64,000 nucleotides of DNA from Deltaproteobacteria bacterium (GTDB taxonomy: Bacteria; Desulfobacterota; BSN033; WVXP01), in contig JAFDHF010000027.1 in assembly GCA_019308905.1 (NCBI GenBank), positions 1 to 64,000 on the forward strand. The letters are read 5' to 3'. The notes beneath the pieces were generated by a model, which was not told the DNA's origin, ran no database searches, and saw only the letters and a program-made list of their open reading frames with translations. The translations under genes and the position numbers were made by a program. Shown one piece after another: positions 51,159 through 60,994 of this stretch. Position 1 is the stretch's first letter. Every line of letters starts with the position of its first letter.

Positions 51159-52949
51159 ATGGAAGGGGGCACGATCAGAGGGGGCAGTTTCTTGATCGAA
51201 GATACGGGGACAGAGCGGGTCTTTACGCCCGAGGACTTCAGCGAGGAGCAGCGACTCGTCGCCAAGTCGGCCGAAGAGTTTGCCCAGGGGGAGGTGCTTC
51301 CCAGAACAGACGAACTCGAGCTCTTGGATTACGACCTAATCCGGAGTCTCATGAGTCGTGCCGGAGAGTTGGGGCTTCTGTCCGCAGATATCCCCGAGGT
51401 CTACGGGGGAAGCGGGCTGGACAAGGTGAGTTCCACCCTCATCACCGAAAAGATGACCACCGGGGGGACCTCATTTGCCGTGACCTTTGCAGACCATACG
51501 GGCATCGGGAGCCTGCCGATCGTCTTTTTCGGCACCCCCAAACAGAAAGAGAAATACCTTCCCCGCCTGGCCCGGGGTGAGTTCATAGGTGCCTATGCAC
51601 TGACCGAGTCCGAACACGGCTCCGATGCCCTCCGCTGCAAGACCACGGCCAGGCTGAGCAGAGACGGAAAGCATTACGTCCTCAACGGACAGAAGCAGTT
51701 CATCACCAACGGTGGGTTCGCTGACCTCTTTCTCACCTATGCACAGGTCGACGGGGACAAATTCACGGGTTTCATAGTCGAAAGGAACTCAGAGGGGTTG
51801 TCTTTGGACGAGGAAGAGAAGAAGATGGGGGTCCACGGTACATCCACCCGGGGGGTGATCCTGGAAGATGTGAAGGTACCCGTGGAGAATGTGTTGGGAG
51901 AGATAGGCCGGGGCCACATAGTGGCTCTCAACACCCTCAACATCGGCCGCTTCAAGCTCGGTGGAGCCTGTATCGGCGGGGCAAAAACGATGCTTGCCGA
52001 GGCCATCAGGTATGCCAAGCAGCGGGTACAGTTCGGAAAGGCCATCTGCGAATTCGGTCTGATCAAACACAAGATCTCGGAGATGGCCGTTCGAACCTAT
52101 GTGACCGAGAGCATGGTATACCGAACTGCCGGGCTCATAGACGAGATTCTCTGCGGCATAGACCCCACTGCCGAGGATGCGGGCCAGGAGACGGCCAGGG
52201 CCATTCGGGAATACGCCACCGAGTGTTCCATCAACAAGGTCTATGCATCGGAAATGCTCGACTACGTCGTCGATGAGGCGGTTCAGATCCTAGGGGGATA
52301 CGGATACATAAAGGATTACCTCCCTGAGCGGGCCTACCGCGATTCACGGATCAATCGCATCTGGGAGGGGACCAACGAGATCAATCGGATGCTTGTCTTG
52401 GACATGCTCATGAGAAAGGCCATGAAAGGCGAACTCCCCCTCCTGGCCGCCATCCAGAAGCTCACTTCCGAATTCATGACTTACACTCCGACCCTTATGG
52501 AGTCAGAAGGCGGACCCCTGGCCCCACAGAAGAGGATGGTCGAGATGGCCAAGAAGATCGGCCTCATGGTTGCAGGATTGGCCATTCAGAAACACATGGA
52601 AAACCTCCGGGACCAGCAGGAGATCGTCGCCCTCATTGCCGACATTGTGATCGAGATCTTTGCCATGGAGAGTGCCCTCTTGCGGGCCTTGAAAAAAATA
52701 GAGAAATCCGGCGACGAACAGGCTAGAATCCACCTGGCAGCCACGGAGGTCTATGTCGACGAGGCCTTTCCAAAAGTGGAGCTTCTGGCAAGGCATCTGC
52801 TCGGTGCGGTCTCCCGGGGCGATGAGCTCAGGACCCAGCTTTCGGGTCTGAAGAAGTTTGCCAGGTATACGCCAGTCAATGCGGTCGCCCTACGCAGGGA
52901 GATTGCAGAGAGCCTCCTCACTGTGTCTCGATACCACCTGAGCCCTTGA
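51159..52949 (+). CDS. Acyl-CoA dehydrogenase
   Basis: 596 residues, long form with the C-terminal VLCAD-like extension. N-terminal helices are at about 20-60, FAD/substrate motifs [14 protein letters not shown] and [59 protein letters not shown] in the C-terminal domain. It introduces the 2-enoyl double bond and passes electrons to ETF. It overlaps the sense of the fadN-fadA operon; AGGAGG lies five bases before the ATG at 51159, so the frame from 51105 is not used. Confidence 0.93.
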   Translation: MEGGTIRGGSFLIEDTGTERVFTPEDFSEEQRLVAKSAEEFAQGEVLPRTDELELLDYDLIRSLMSRAGELGLLSADIPEVYGGSGLDKVSSTLITEKMTTGGTSFAVTFADHTGIGSLPIVFFGTPKQKEKYLPRLARGEFIGAYALTESEHGSDALRCKTTARLSRDGKHYVLNGQKQFITNGGFADLFLTYAQVDGDKFTGFIVERNSEGLSLDEEEKKMGVHGTSTRGVILEDVKVPVENVLGEIGRGHIVALNTLNIGRFKLGGACIGGAKTMLAEAIRYAKQRVQFGKAICEFGLIKHKISEMAVRTYVTESMVYRTAGLIDEILCGIDPTAEDAGQETARAIREYATECSINKVYASEMLDYVVDEAVQILGGYGYIKDYLPERAYRDSRINRIWEGTNEINRMLVLDMLMRKAMKGELPLLAAIQKLTSEFMTYTPTLMESEGGPLAPQKRMVEMAKKIGLMVAGLAIQKHMENLRDQQEIVALIADIVIEIFAMESALLRALKKIEKSGDEQARIHLAATEVYVDEAFPKVELLARHLLGAVSRGDELRTQLSGLKKFARYTPVNAVALRREIAESLLTVSRYHLSP

Positions 52950-53110
52950 AAGGATCAGCAGGATGCAGGCCAAGAGCTCTCAACCCAGGGGATGGGCGGT
53001 CCTGTCCCGGGTACACCCGCCTTTGGGATGCTGAGACAAGACATCAGAAAGAACCCGCAGAGGCCCGGCATGAACGGACCCAGACAACGCCGATGACCGA
53101 GGAAGGAGCC

Positions 53111-53962
53111 ATGTGCGAACCGAATGCCGATGAGGTTTTGGATCTCAAGAGAACCGCCCTGAACATCCGGAAAAAGATCCTCAGAATGATCAAGACGGGC
53201 AAGTCGGGACACATCGGAGGGGCCATGTCCTGCGTCGATGTTCTCACTGCCCTCTATTTCAGGATCATGCGAATCGATCCAAACAACCCAGGGTGGAGGG
53301 AGCGAGACCGTTTTGTCTTGTCAGCCGGGCACAAATGCCTCGCCCTTTACGCTGCTCTTGCAGAAAGAGGTTTCTTTGGTGAATCCCTTCTCGATACTTA
53401 CAACCACCTTGGGACCAGACTCCCCGGCCACCCCGACATGCACAGGGCACCGGGCATAGAGGCCAGCACAGGTGCTCTAGGCCATGGCCTCTCGGTTGCA
53501 GGTGGTATGGCGATGGCCGCCAAGATGGACGGGCTCGACTACAGGGTCTACGTAATCACTGGGGACGGTGAGATCGAGGAAGGCTCCATCTGGGAGGCGG
53601 CGGCTGCGGCAAGCCACCACAGACTGGACAATCTCGTCGTTTTTGTCGACAGGAACAGACTTCAAATATCCGGGCCCACCAGGCAGGTGATGAACTATGA
53701 GCCCCTCGACAGGAGATGGGAGGCCTTCGGGTGGACCGTGAGAGAGGTCGACGGCCATGATATGAGTGCAATCCTGAAGATTTCCGCCGATATCCCTTTT
53801 GAAAAAGACAGGCCTTCCGTGATAATAGCCAACACGGTCAAGTCCAAGGGCCTGAGCTTTGCCGAGAACAAGGCCGAATACCACCAGTGGAAACCGACAC
53901 CAGAGGAACTTGAGAAGGCCCAAAGAGACCTGGACCGAATCGGGAGGGAACTGGCGCTATGA
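53111..53962 (+). CDS. Transketolase, N-terminal (TPP-binding) subunit
   Basis: 284 residues, the split form: HIGGAMSCVDVLTALYFRIM, DRFVLSAGHKCLALYAALA, GHPDMHRAPGIEASTGALGHGLSVAGG, and GDGEIEEGSIWEAAAAASHHRLDNLVVFVDRN (TPP/Mg motif). It needs the following gene to make a whole enzyme. The ATG at 53111 with GGAAGGAGCC is chosen over the longer frame; 149 bases after the acyl-CoA dehydrogenase. Stop and start of the two subunits overlap. Confidence 0.9.
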   Translation: MCEPNADEVLDLKRTALNIRKKILRMIKTGKSGHIGGAMSCVDVLTALYFRIMRIDPNNPGWRERDRFVLSAGHKCLALYAALAERGFFGESLLDTYNHLGTRLPGHPDMHRAPGIEASTGALGHGLSVAGGMAMAAKMDGLDYRVYVITGDGEIEEGSIWEAAAAASHHRLDNLVVFVDRNRLQISGPTRQVMNYEPLDRRWEAFGWTVREVDGHDMSAILKISADIPFEKDRPSVIIANTVKSKGLSFAENKAEYHQWKPTPEELEKAQRDLDRIGRELAL

Positions 53963-54912
53963 ACGAGTCTAGAGATCCGAGAAAGAGCTTTGGGGAAGCC
54001 CTCGTTGAAGTCGCTGAAAGGGACGAAAGGGTTCTGGCCATATCCACAGACAGCTCAGGAGGTTCGGGTTTGGGGCCCTTCAAAGAGAGATTCCCCGAAC
54101 GACATATCGAGTTCGGCATCATGGAGCAAGGAGCGATCGGATTCGCTTCGGGACTTGCAACAACCGGGAAGATCCCTTTTCTGGTCGCCATCTCCCCTTT
54201 TGTCACGGCAAGACCCTTCGAAATGGTCAAGATCGACCTCGGCTATATGAGACAGAACGTGAAGGTTGTTGGAAGGTGTTCAGGACTCACCTATTCCACC
54301 CTGGGGCCGACCCATTACTCGCTCGAAGACATCGCGTTGATGAGGACAATACCGGGGATGACCATTCTCGTTCCAGGAGATCCGGTCGAGATAAGAAAGG
54401 CGGTTTACGCGGCTTCTGAACACGTGGGCCCCCTCTATATGAGGATCGGCAGTCCCCCGATGCCCGTACTCCATGGAGAAGACCTTCCGTATGAAATCGG
54501 CAAGGGTGTGCTGCTCAGGGACGGCAGTGACGTCGCGATAGTGGCCTGTGGAACCGTGCTGTCCAAGGCATACTCCGCGGCAGAGATACTCGAGAAGGAG
54601 GGCATCAAACCCAGATTGATCGATATGCATACGATCAAACCCATAGACAAGGAGATCATCGTCAAGGCGGCCAGAGAGACCGGAAAGATCGTGACCGTCG
54701 AGGAGCACTACCTCACAGGAGGTCTAGGGTCTGCCGTGGCCGAGGTGCTTGTCCGGCAATTCCCCGTGCCCCTGAAAATGATAGGCGTTGACGACCGGTT
54801 TGCCGATACCGGGCCCTATGAGGAGTTGCTTGGCCTTTATGGCCTCCAGCCGAGGCAGATCGCCGATACCGTAAGGGAGTTTGTCAGAGGGAATGCCAAG
54901 AATCCGCAATGA
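53959..54912 (+). CDS. Transketolase, C-terminal subunit
   Basis: 317 residues: RKSFGEALVEVAERDERVLAISTDSSG is the PYR domain start, HIEFGIMEQGAIGFASGLATTGK contains the catalytic Glu, and LRDGSDVAIVACGTVLSKAYSAAEIL with VTVEEHYLTGGLGSAVAEVL the C-terminal domain. Together with the previous gene it supplies erythrose-4-phosphate, a substrate of the DAHP synthase in this window. ATG overlaps the previous stop by 4 bases. Confidence 0.9.
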   Translation: MNESRDPRKSFGEALVEVAERDERVLAISTDSSGGSGLGPFKERFPERHIEFGIMEQGAIGFASGLATTGKIPFLVAISPFVTARPFEMVKIDLGYMRQNVKVVGRCSGLTYSTLGPTHYSLEDIALMRTIPGMTILVPGDPVEIRKAVYAASEHVGPLYMRIGSPPMPVLHGEDLPYEIGKGVLLRDGSDVAIVACGTVLSKAYSAAEILEKEGIKPRLIDMHTIKPIDKEIIVKAARETGKIVTVEEHYLTGGLGSAVAEVLVRQFPVPLKMIGVDDRFADTGPYEELLGLYGLQPRQIADTVREFVRGNAKNPQ

Positions 54913-55057
54913 AAGAAGACACGGGCCTCGAGCCTGCCTTCAGGTTTCTCCTTGCCCACGGCTTGCCTGATCCGCTCCCTCGAACCCCGAGGCCTTGACC
55001 AAAGAGCGAGAAACCGATAAGAGTATATGGCTCGAATACTTACGGAGGAGCTCCCCT

Positions 55058-56788
55058 ATGCGCTACTCTCAGTTCTTTCTTCCAACTCTGCGGGAGGACC
55101 CTGCGGAAGCAGAGATCGTCAGTCACAAGATCATGTTCCGGGCCGGTATGATCCGCAAGGTGAGTTCCGGGATCTATGCCCTCCTTCCTCTGGGATGGAG
55201 GGTGTACAGAAAGGTGGAGGCTATCATCCGAGAGGAGATGAACAGGGCGGGAGCCCAGGAGGTCTATCTCCCGGCGGTCCATCCCGCGGAACTCTGGCAG
55301 GAGACCGGCCGATGGCAGGAATACGGCAAGGAACTTCTCAGGATGACCGACCGTCACGACCGCCAGTACTGCTTCGGACCCACCCATGAGGAGGTCATCA
55401 CGGATCTTGCCCGGAGGGAGATACGCTCTTACCGGCAGATGCCGCTCAATCTCTTCCAGATCCAGGTCAAGTTCAGGGATGAAATCCGGCCCCGTTTCGG
55501 GGTCATGCGCTCCCGTGAATTCATCATGAAGGACGCCTACAGCTTCGACGTGGATGAAGAGGCCTCCAGTGTGAGTTACTGGAAGATGTACGAAGCCTAC
55601 CGGCGCATCTTCACAAGATGCGGGCTCAACTTCAAGCCCGTCGAAGCGGAATCAGGTCTCATCGGGGGAAGCTTCTCTCACGAATTCATGGCCCTGGCGG
55701 GAATCGGAGAAGAGACGATCGCCAGTTGCACCTCTTGTGATTATGCTGCCAACGTCAAGAAGGCCGAGATCTTCGTGCCAGACAACCAATCCCCTCCCGA
55801 GAGGGAGAAAAGGGAGATGGAGAAGGTCTCCACCCCGGAGATAAAGACCATCGAGGCCCTCTCCGATTTTCTGAAAACCCCTCCCCAGAATCTCGTCAAA
55901 ACCCTGATCTTCGAGTCCGACAGGGGAGCGGTGGCAGCCCTGGTCCGGGGCGACCACGATGTCAACGAGATCAAGCTCATGACGGTTCTCAATGCGTCAC
56001 ATCTGGAACTGGCGAGCGACGAGGTAGTGGAGAGAGAGACCCGCTCGCCGAAAGGGTTTGCAGGGCCGATCGGGCTGAAGATCCCCTTGATCGCCGACTA
56101 TGCCTTGAAAAACATGGTCAATTTCGTCACCGGAGCCAATGAGAAGGACGCCCACCTGATCAATGTCAACTGGGGCAGAGATTTTCACGTGGACCGCTTC
56201 GCCGATATCCGAATGGCCGTCGAGGGCGATCGGTGTCCACGATGCGGTGAGGTCCTGAGGTTCGATCGGGGCATCGAGGTGGGGCAGGTCTTCAAACTCG
56301 GGACAAAGTACAGCGAGGCCATGCATGCCACATATCTCGATGACAAGGGCAACGAAAAACCCATTGTCATGGGATGTTATGGCATCGGCCCGGTCCGGAC
56401 CATCGCAGCTATCATCGAACAGCACCATGACGCCGACGGCGTGATATTCCCCATGTCAGTGGCGCCCTTTCACGTGAGCATCGTCCCGGTAAATGAACAG
56501 AACCGCCGCCTCATGGAGACCGCGGAAAGGCTCACCGGCGAACTCGAGGACCGAGGCGTTGAAGTGCTCTTAGACGACCGTGCAGAGCGCCCGGGTGTCA
56601 AATTCAAGGATGCAGACCTAATCGGCATACCCCTCAGGATAACCCTGGGGGAGAGGAACTTTGCCGAGGGCCGCCTCGAGGTCCGCCATAGGGAGACCGG
56701 GGAGACAACCCTTCTCGATATAGACCGTGCCTCAGAGACAATCTCACGCAGAGTGGAAGAGATTCTCGGCTCCTACATGCCGGACTAA
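55058..56788 (+). CDS. proS: Prolyl-tRNA synthetase
   Basis: 576 residues, the bacterial form with the editing INS domain: MRYSQFFLPTLREDPAEAE start, motif 1 MIRKVSSGIYALLPLGWR, motif 2 FRDEIRPRFGVMRSREFIMKDAYSFD, INS about residues 220-400 with ALVRGDHDVNEIKL, motif 3 CYGIGPVRTIAAI. It charges tRNAPro. The ATG at 55058 with GGAGGAGC five bases upstream is chosen over 54995. Note the YbaK-type deacylase at 1268 which clears Cys- or Ala-tRNAPro. Confidence 0.96.
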   Translation: MRYSQFFLPTLREDPAEAEIVSHKIMFRAGMIRKVSSGIYALLPLGWRVYRKVEAIIREEMNRAGAQEVYLPAVHPAELWQETGRWQEYGKELLRMTDRHDRQYCFGPTHEEVITDLARREIRSYRQMPLNLFQIQVKFRDEIRPRFGVMRSREFIMKDAYSFDVDEEASSVSYWKMYEAYRRIFTRCGLNFKPVEAESGLIGGSFSHEFMALAGIGEETIASCTSCDYAANVKKAEIFVPDNQSPPEREKREMEKVSTPEIKTIEALSDFLKTPPQNLVKTLIFESDRGAVAALVRGDHDVNEIKLMTVLNASHLELASDEVVERETRSPKGFAGPIGLKIPLIADYALKNMVNFVTGANEKDAHLINVNWGRDFHVDRFADIRMAVEGDRCPRCGEVLRFDRGIEVGQVFKLGTKYSEAMHATYLDDKGNEKPIVMGCYGIGPVRTIAAIIEQHHDADGVIFPMSVAPFHVSIVPVNEQNRRLMETAERLTGELEDRGVEVLLDDRAERPGVKFKDADLIGIPLRITLGERNFAEGRLEVRHRETGETTLLDIDRASETISRRVEEILGSYMPD

Positions 56789-56813
56789 CCCGGGCAATAC
56801 CGGTCGATCAGGA

Positions 56814-57065
56814 CTATTCCCCTCCGCGGAGGGGCCCGAACCTCTCCTCGATGATCCTCATGAACCTCGGCCTGTAGATCAACTCGAAGGTCTCTCCCTT
56901 TCCGGGAAAGAGAAAGCACGCATGGTCCTTGACGTGCTCAACAATCCTCAGGGCTTCGTCCAGGGAGAGATCGGCCTGCATGATAAATTGCAGCCAGAAA
57001 TCCACGAGAAACCTGAGGCGGCGGATCCGCCGGTTCTCCTCGGCGATCTCATCCTCTCTCACCAT
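56814..57065 (-). CDS. Conserved hypothetical protein, 83 aa
   Basis: A small charged protein, mainly helical: NRRIRRLRFLVDFWLQFIMQADLSLDEALRIVEHVKDHACFLFPGKGETFELIYRPRFMRIIEE. No signal peptide, metal site or known fold is recognised. It lies alone between proS and pyrF on the opposite strand, with a promoter (57102-57130) 30 bases from the start. The composition and a clean promoter argue that it is real. Confidence 0.65.
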   Translation of the reverse strand: MVREDEIAEENRRIRRLRFLVDFWLQFIMQADLSLDEALRIVEHVKDHACFLFPGKGETFELIYRPRFMRIIEERFGPLRGGE

Positions 57066-57101
57066 CTTCCCTCCCCGGCGATCATCGGCGATTCTGAAAC
57101 T

Positions 57102-57130
57102 ATTATATCCCGCGACAAAAGAATTGACTA
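57102..57130 (-). promoter_or_regulatory. Promoter of the 83-aa gene (minus strand)
   Basis: On the minus strand, TAGTCA (57130-57125), 17-nt spacer, TATAAT (57107-57102). Its -35 shares bases with the -35 of the pyrF promoter. Confidence 0.5.
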
Positions 57131-57152
57131 ATCACCTCTGATCCATTATAAG
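57124..57152 (+). promoter_or_regulatory. Promoter of pyrF
   Basis: TTGACT at 57124-57129, 17-nt spacer, TATAAG at 57147-57152. Both hexamers are one base from consensus. It is divergent from and overlaps the minus-strand promoter at 57102-57130. Confidence 0.65.
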
Positions 57153-57216
57153 AACAATCACCGGCAGGAGAGCCTTTTGCCCGCCGGTCTCTCATCACAC
57201 CTGGGAAGAAACGGTC

Positions 57217-57936
57217 ATGAAACAGGCACGGAATCGGCTCATCTTCGCCCTGGATGTACCTGATCTTTACGAGGCAGAGCGGTATCTACGCATCCTCAGA
57301 GACCGGGTCGGACTTTTCAAGGTGGGCAAAGAGCTTTTCACCCATGCCGGGCCCAGGGTGGTGGAAATGATCGGAGAGATGGGACAGCGAACCTTCCTGG
57401 ATCTGAAGTTCCATGACATTCCCAACACGGTGGGTGGAGCCAGCCGGGAAGCCACCAGGCTTAATGTGGCCATGTTCAATGTGCATGCCATGGGCGGCCC
57501 CGAGATGATGGCGGCCGCCGCCGAAGGGGCCCGTTCCGCGGCAGGGGAAACCGGCATGGAGAAGCCCGCCGTCCTGGCTGTGACGGTCCTGACGAGCCTC
57601 GATTCCGACGCCTTGAAGCTCGTGGGAATCGACACCTCCGTCGAAGAAGAGGTCGAGAGACTCGCCCGCCTTGCCCAAGAGGCTGGACTGGACGGCGTGG
57701 TCGCCTCTCCCCGTGAGATCGCCTTGATCCGCAGGGCGTGCGGCAGGGACTTCATTCTCGTGACACCCGGGGTCAGGCCTGCCGAAACGGCAAAGCACGA
57801 TCAGAGACGGGTCATGACTCCGGGAGAGGCTCTCCAGGCAGGGGCAGACTACCTGGTCATCGGCCGGCCCATTCGCCTTGCAAGGGACCCTGTAGAAGCA
57901 GTGGAACGGATCGTCGAGGAGATGGAAGGGGTGTGA
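57217..57936 (+). CDS. pyrF: Orotidine-5'-phosphate decarboxylase
   Basis: 239 residues. LIFALDVPD, FKVGKELFTHAG and FLDLKFHDIPNTV (catalytic Lys-Asp-Lys-Asp region, here DLKFHD), then TPGVRPAE and YLVIGRPIRLARDPVEAVERI phosphate loop. It completes UMP synthesis. Probable first gene of pyrF-rlmB-HAD unit; its stop overlaps a GTG start of rlmB. Confidence 0.95.
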   Translation: MKQARNRLIFALDVPDLYEAERYLRILRDRVGLFKVGKELFTHAGPRVVEMIGEMGQRTFLDLKFHDIPNTVGGASREATRLNVAMFNVHAMGGPEMMAAAAEGARSAAGETGMEKPAVLAVTVLTSLDSDALKLVGIDTSVEEEVERLARLAQEAGLDGVVASPREIALIRRACGRDFILVTPGVRPAETAKHDQRRVMTPGEALQAGADYLVIGRPIRLARDPVEAVERIVEEMEGV

Positions 57937-58739
57937 CAGGAGGGCCAACCCCCCGGACCGGCATGAAGCAGTTCATCTACGGCATTCATCCCGTGATCGA
58001 ATCCCTCAAGGCCCCGGAGACAAGGGTACGGGAAATCCTGATCGCCAGGAGCCGCAAAGGCCAGCCTGAGAAGATCATCGACCTGGCCGGGCAAAAGCGT
58101 GTCGCCGTCCGATATGTGGAAAGGAGGGATCTCACCACCCTTGCGAAGACCGGGGCTCACCAGGGCGTCATAGGCGTGATCGAAGGCCGTGATTACGCGT
58201 CCATGGAAGAACTCCTTTCCCGGTGGAGGAGAAGCGGCGTGAGGGCACTCATCCTCGTGCTCGACTCCATTCAGGACCCACAGAATCTCGGGGCCTTGAT
58301 CCGGACTGCCAATGTCCTCGGGGCCCATGGAGTCGTCATCCCGAAGAAGGGAGCCGCGGGCATCACACCTGCCGTGGTGAAAGCCTCTGCCGGGGCCACG
58401 GCCTTTACCCCCATCGCCCGGGTCACCAACATCGCATCCACCCTGGAGAGGTTGAAGCAGGAGGGAATCTGGATCGTGGGTACGAGCGGCGAGGCAGGGA
58501 AGCCGATCTTCGGAGAGGACATGACAATGGATCTGGCAGTGGTTATAGGAAGCGAAGCCCGGGGGATACGGCGTAGGGTATCGGATGCCTGCGACCTTGC
58601 CGTCTCCATCCCCATGGCGGGAGAGATATCCTCTCTCAACGCATCCGTGGCGGCCGGAATTGTCCTCTACGAGATCATCCGGCAGAGGAGTCTCGGAACT
58701 CCACCCCATGAGCCCGGGGAGAGGGGAGGCTCCAAATGA
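57933..58739 (+). CDS. rlmB: 23S rRNA (guanosine-2'-O)-methyltransferase RlmB-like
   Basis: About 268 residues (GTG at 57933) or 258 (ATG at 57963). The substrate-binding domain starts KQFIYGIHPVIESLKAPETRV; the SPOUT knot has LDSIQDPQNLGALIRTANVLGAHGVVIPK, VIGSEARGIRRRVSDACDLAVSIPM and SSLNASVAAGIVLYE. It methylates the 2'-OH of G2251 in 23S rRNA. The GTG overlaps the pyrF stop (GTGA) with a GAAGGGG site; the ATG has no near site. Either start leaves the domains intact. Confidence 0.9.
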   Translation: MTGGPTPRTGMKQFIYGIHPVIESLKAPETRVREILIARSRKGQPEKIIDLAGQKRVAVRYVERRDLTTLAKTGAHQGVIGVIEGRDYASMEELLSRWRRSGVRALILVLDSIQDPQNLGALIRTANVLGAHGVVIPKKGAAGITPAVVKASAGATAFTPIARVTNIASTLERLKQEGIWIVGTSGEAGKPIFGEDMTMDLAVVIGSEARGIRRRVSDACDLAVSIPMAGEISSLNASVAAGIVLYEIIRQRSLGTPPHEPGERGGSK

Positions 58740-59206
58740 TAGAGATAGACGCCCCGGGTCGGGATACACGGGAGATCGACCAGATCGTCTTCGATCTCAA
58801 CGGCACCCTCACAGTGGATGGACGGATTCACCCGAAGACCAAGGACAAACTCAATCTCCTCGCCAAGAAAACGACCGTTTATGTGATGACGGCGGATACC
58901 AGGGGAAACTCCAGGGAGGTCCTGCGAAAGGTAAGGGCAGAGATCGTATTGATCGAAGGGGAGGATACCGGGAAGGCAAAGGCCGAATTCATCAGAAAAA
59001 TCGGGCCAGAAAGGACCGTGGCCGTTGGGAACGGATACAACGACCGCTTCATGGTCCGCGAGGCTTGCCTCGGGATCTGCGTGCTGAGCCGCGAGGGGAC
59101 GAGTTCAGAGACCGTGCAAAACTCCGACGTGGTCTTCCCCGGTATTCTCGACGCCCTCGATTTTCTCTTAAAACCCCTGAGACGGCATGCGACGTTGCGC
59201 AGATAG
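58736..59206 (+). CDS. Small HAD-superfamily protein (soluble P-type ATPase-like)
   Basis: 156 residues. The HAD motif I is IVFDLNGTLTVDG (Asp nucleophile 20), motif III/IV is VAVGNGYNDRFMVREA with Asp, and SREGTSSETVQNSDVVFPGILDALDFLL ends the fold. It matches the isolated catalytic core of P-type ATPases (COG4087) more than a normal phosphatase: the nucleophile DLNGTLT is followed by no cap domain. Role unclear. ATG overlaps the rlmB stop (ATGA). Confidence 0.82.
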   Translation: MIEIDAPGRDTREIDQIVFDLNGTLTVDGRIHPKTKDKLNLLAKKTTVYVMTADTRGNSREVLRKVRAEIVLIEGEDTGKAKAEFIRKIGPERTVAVGNGYNDRFMVREACLGICVLSREGTSSETVQNSDVVFPGILDALDFLLKPLRRHATLRR

Positions 59207-59274
59207 GGAGGGACCGGGAGAGGGCCCGAGGCACAGCCTTCAAGATCGATCGATGATACGGGGGAGAGAAGGCC

Positions 59275-59826
59275 ATGTATTTCGACAAAGCGGGGACAGA
59301 GAATACCGAGGCGACCCTTCAGATCGCCAAGGAAGAGGCTCTCAAGAGGAAGATCAATCACATAGTCGTGGCTTCAACGTGTGGTGACACCGGCCTGAAG
59401 ATGGCGGAGATGCTCGAGGGAACGGGTGTGAGCCTCGTGGTTGTCAGCCACAATGTTGGATTCAAAGAACCGGGAAAGGACGAGTTCGACGCCGATAAGG
59501 CTCGCCGGATAGTAGGCCTGGGAGGTAGGGTCCTCACCGCCACCATGGTGCTCAGAAACACCGGAACCGCGATCCGCGAAAAACAGGGCTATTCGCAACA
59601 GGATCTTATCGCCAATGTACTCAGGATGCTGGGCCAGGGTATGAAGGTCTGCGTCGAGATAGTCGCCATGGCAGCCGATGCCGGCCTGATTCCCTTCGCG
59701 GATGTGGTTGCCGTAGCCGGAACCAGCAGGGGTGCCGACACCGCCGTCATCATAGGGGCCGACTCCTCTAACAGGTTCTTCGATATCAAGATTCGAGAGA
59801 TCCTGGCCAAGCCCAGAGAGTTTTAG
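59275..59826 (+). CDS. Pyruvate kinase C-terminal-domain-like protein
   Basis: 183 residues of the stand-alone pyruvate-kinase-C family (COG1751): MYFDKAGTENTEATLQIAKEEALKR at the start, VVASTCGDTGLKMAEML, VVSHNVGFKEPGKDEFD and ADVVAVAGTSRGADTAVII. No kinase domain is present. Members sense effectors or dephosphorylate small ligands, but function is not established. 69 bases after the small HAD gene, possibly with it. Confidence 0.82.
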   Translation: MYFDKAGTENTEATLQIAKEEALKRKINHIVVASTCGDTGLKMAEMLEGTGVSLVVVSHNVGFKEPGKDEFDADKARRIVGLGGRVLTATMVLRNTGTAIREKQGYSQQDLIANVLRMLGQGMKVCVEIVAMAADAGLIPFADVVAVAGTSRGADTAVIIGADSSNRFFDIKIREILAKPREF

Positions 59827-59896
59827 TCCGATCACGGCGTATCGTAGGGAAGTCGAACGACCATGGGAGGGCTGCCGCTAGAAGAGCACGGGGGAA

Positions 59897-60994
59897 TCAG
59901 CCGGAAAACCTCTTCATCTTTGAACTGTCAAGCTCGATTCCCAACCCCGGCAAATCCGGTAGATGGAGTGCTCCGTTCTTGACCACGACCGGCTCGGCGA
60001 GTATGTCGTCTGCCAGCAGCAGAGGTCCGATGATCTCACTCGCGTAGGTTACATTCGCCGTAGAGATGGCAAGGTGCCCTGCGAATATCGTGCCCGGCCC
60101 CATCTCCAGCATGCTGCCCACAAAGCAATCCTTGCCTGCCGCTCTTGCGATGGCTGCCATCCGTTTTGAACGGAGGATTCCGCCGGACTTGACGACCTTG
60201 ATGTTTACGATATCTCCGGTTCCGAGCCTTGCCGCCAGGAGCACGTCCTCGGGGGTTACGATGCTTTCGTCTACTACCAACGGTATGTCGATGGATTCAC
60301 GGAGCAAGGCCATATCATGATAGTTATGACGCGGGATGGGTTGGGACAGCAGCTCGATGTCAAGTTCTCTCAAGCGGCGAGCCACAGCCAATGCGCTCTT
60401 GAGGTCATAGCTTTCCTCCGCATCGACCCTGATACTTATCCTGTCTCCCACCGCTTTCCGTACTGCCGCCACCTTCGCGACGTCCTTTTCACAGCCAAAC
60501 CCTATCTTCACCTTGAGTTGCCCGAAGCCCTTTGAGACCCACTCCTCCGCTTCCCGGGCCATCTGGTCAGGCTCCCCACTCTGCAAAATAGCCACGACCG
60601 GCACAGCCTCGCGGAACTTTCCTCCCAGCAACATGTAGAGAGGCACCCCTAACCTCTTACCAAGTATGTCCCACAAAGCCATCTCCACGGCGGCCTTTGA
60701 GAAGTAATGCCCGTCGATCGTCTTTTGGAGGAGATCGTCGATCCTTTCCATCTCAAAGGGATCCAAGCCCCGGAGCAGCGGCCCTATAGAGTTGTGAATC
60801 ATTGAGATCACGTCATCCTGCGTCTCAGGGGCATAGTAGAGGAACGGTGAAGCCTCCCCAATACCCGTGATCCCCTCGTCTGTCTCCACAAGGACGATGA
60901 CGTGGTCCTTCGTTTCCACAACTCCCCTCCATACAACAAAGGGTTTCCTGAAGGGTATACTGACTCGTCGTGTCGTAATTCTGGTTATCTTCAT
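59897..60994 (-). CDS. Enolase-superfamily enzyme, MLE/dipeptide epimerase subgroup
   Basis: 365 residues. KITRITTRRVSIPFRKPF starts the capping domain; GFGQLKVKIGFG (KxK, catalytic Lys), IRVDAEESYDL (metal Asp), later metal Glu in LSQPIPRHNYHD and LVVDESIVTPEDV give the muconate lactonising/dipeptide epimerase pattern. It could epimerise a dipeptide or cycloisomerise a diacid. A purine-rich AGAGGGAG site precedes the ATG. It is on the minus strand, 181 bases downstream of gcvPB. Confidence 0.85.
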   Translation of the reverse strand: MKITRITTRRVSIPFRKPFVVWRGVVETKDHVIVLVETDEGITGIGEASPFLYYAPETQDDVISMIHNSIGPLLRGLDPFEMERIDDLLQKTIDGHYFSKAAVEMALWDILGKRLGVPLYMLLGGKFREAVPVVAILQSGEPDQMAREAEEWVSKGFGQLKVKIGFGCEKDVAKVAAVRKAVGDRISIRVDAEESYDLKSALAVARRLRELDIELLSQPIPRHNYHDMALLRESIDIPLVVDESIVTPEDVLLAARLGTGDIVNIKVVKSGGILRSKRMAAIARAAGKDCFVGSMLEMGPGTIFAGHLAISTANVTYASEIIGPLLLADDILAEPVVVKNGALHLPDLPGLGIELDSSKMKRFSG

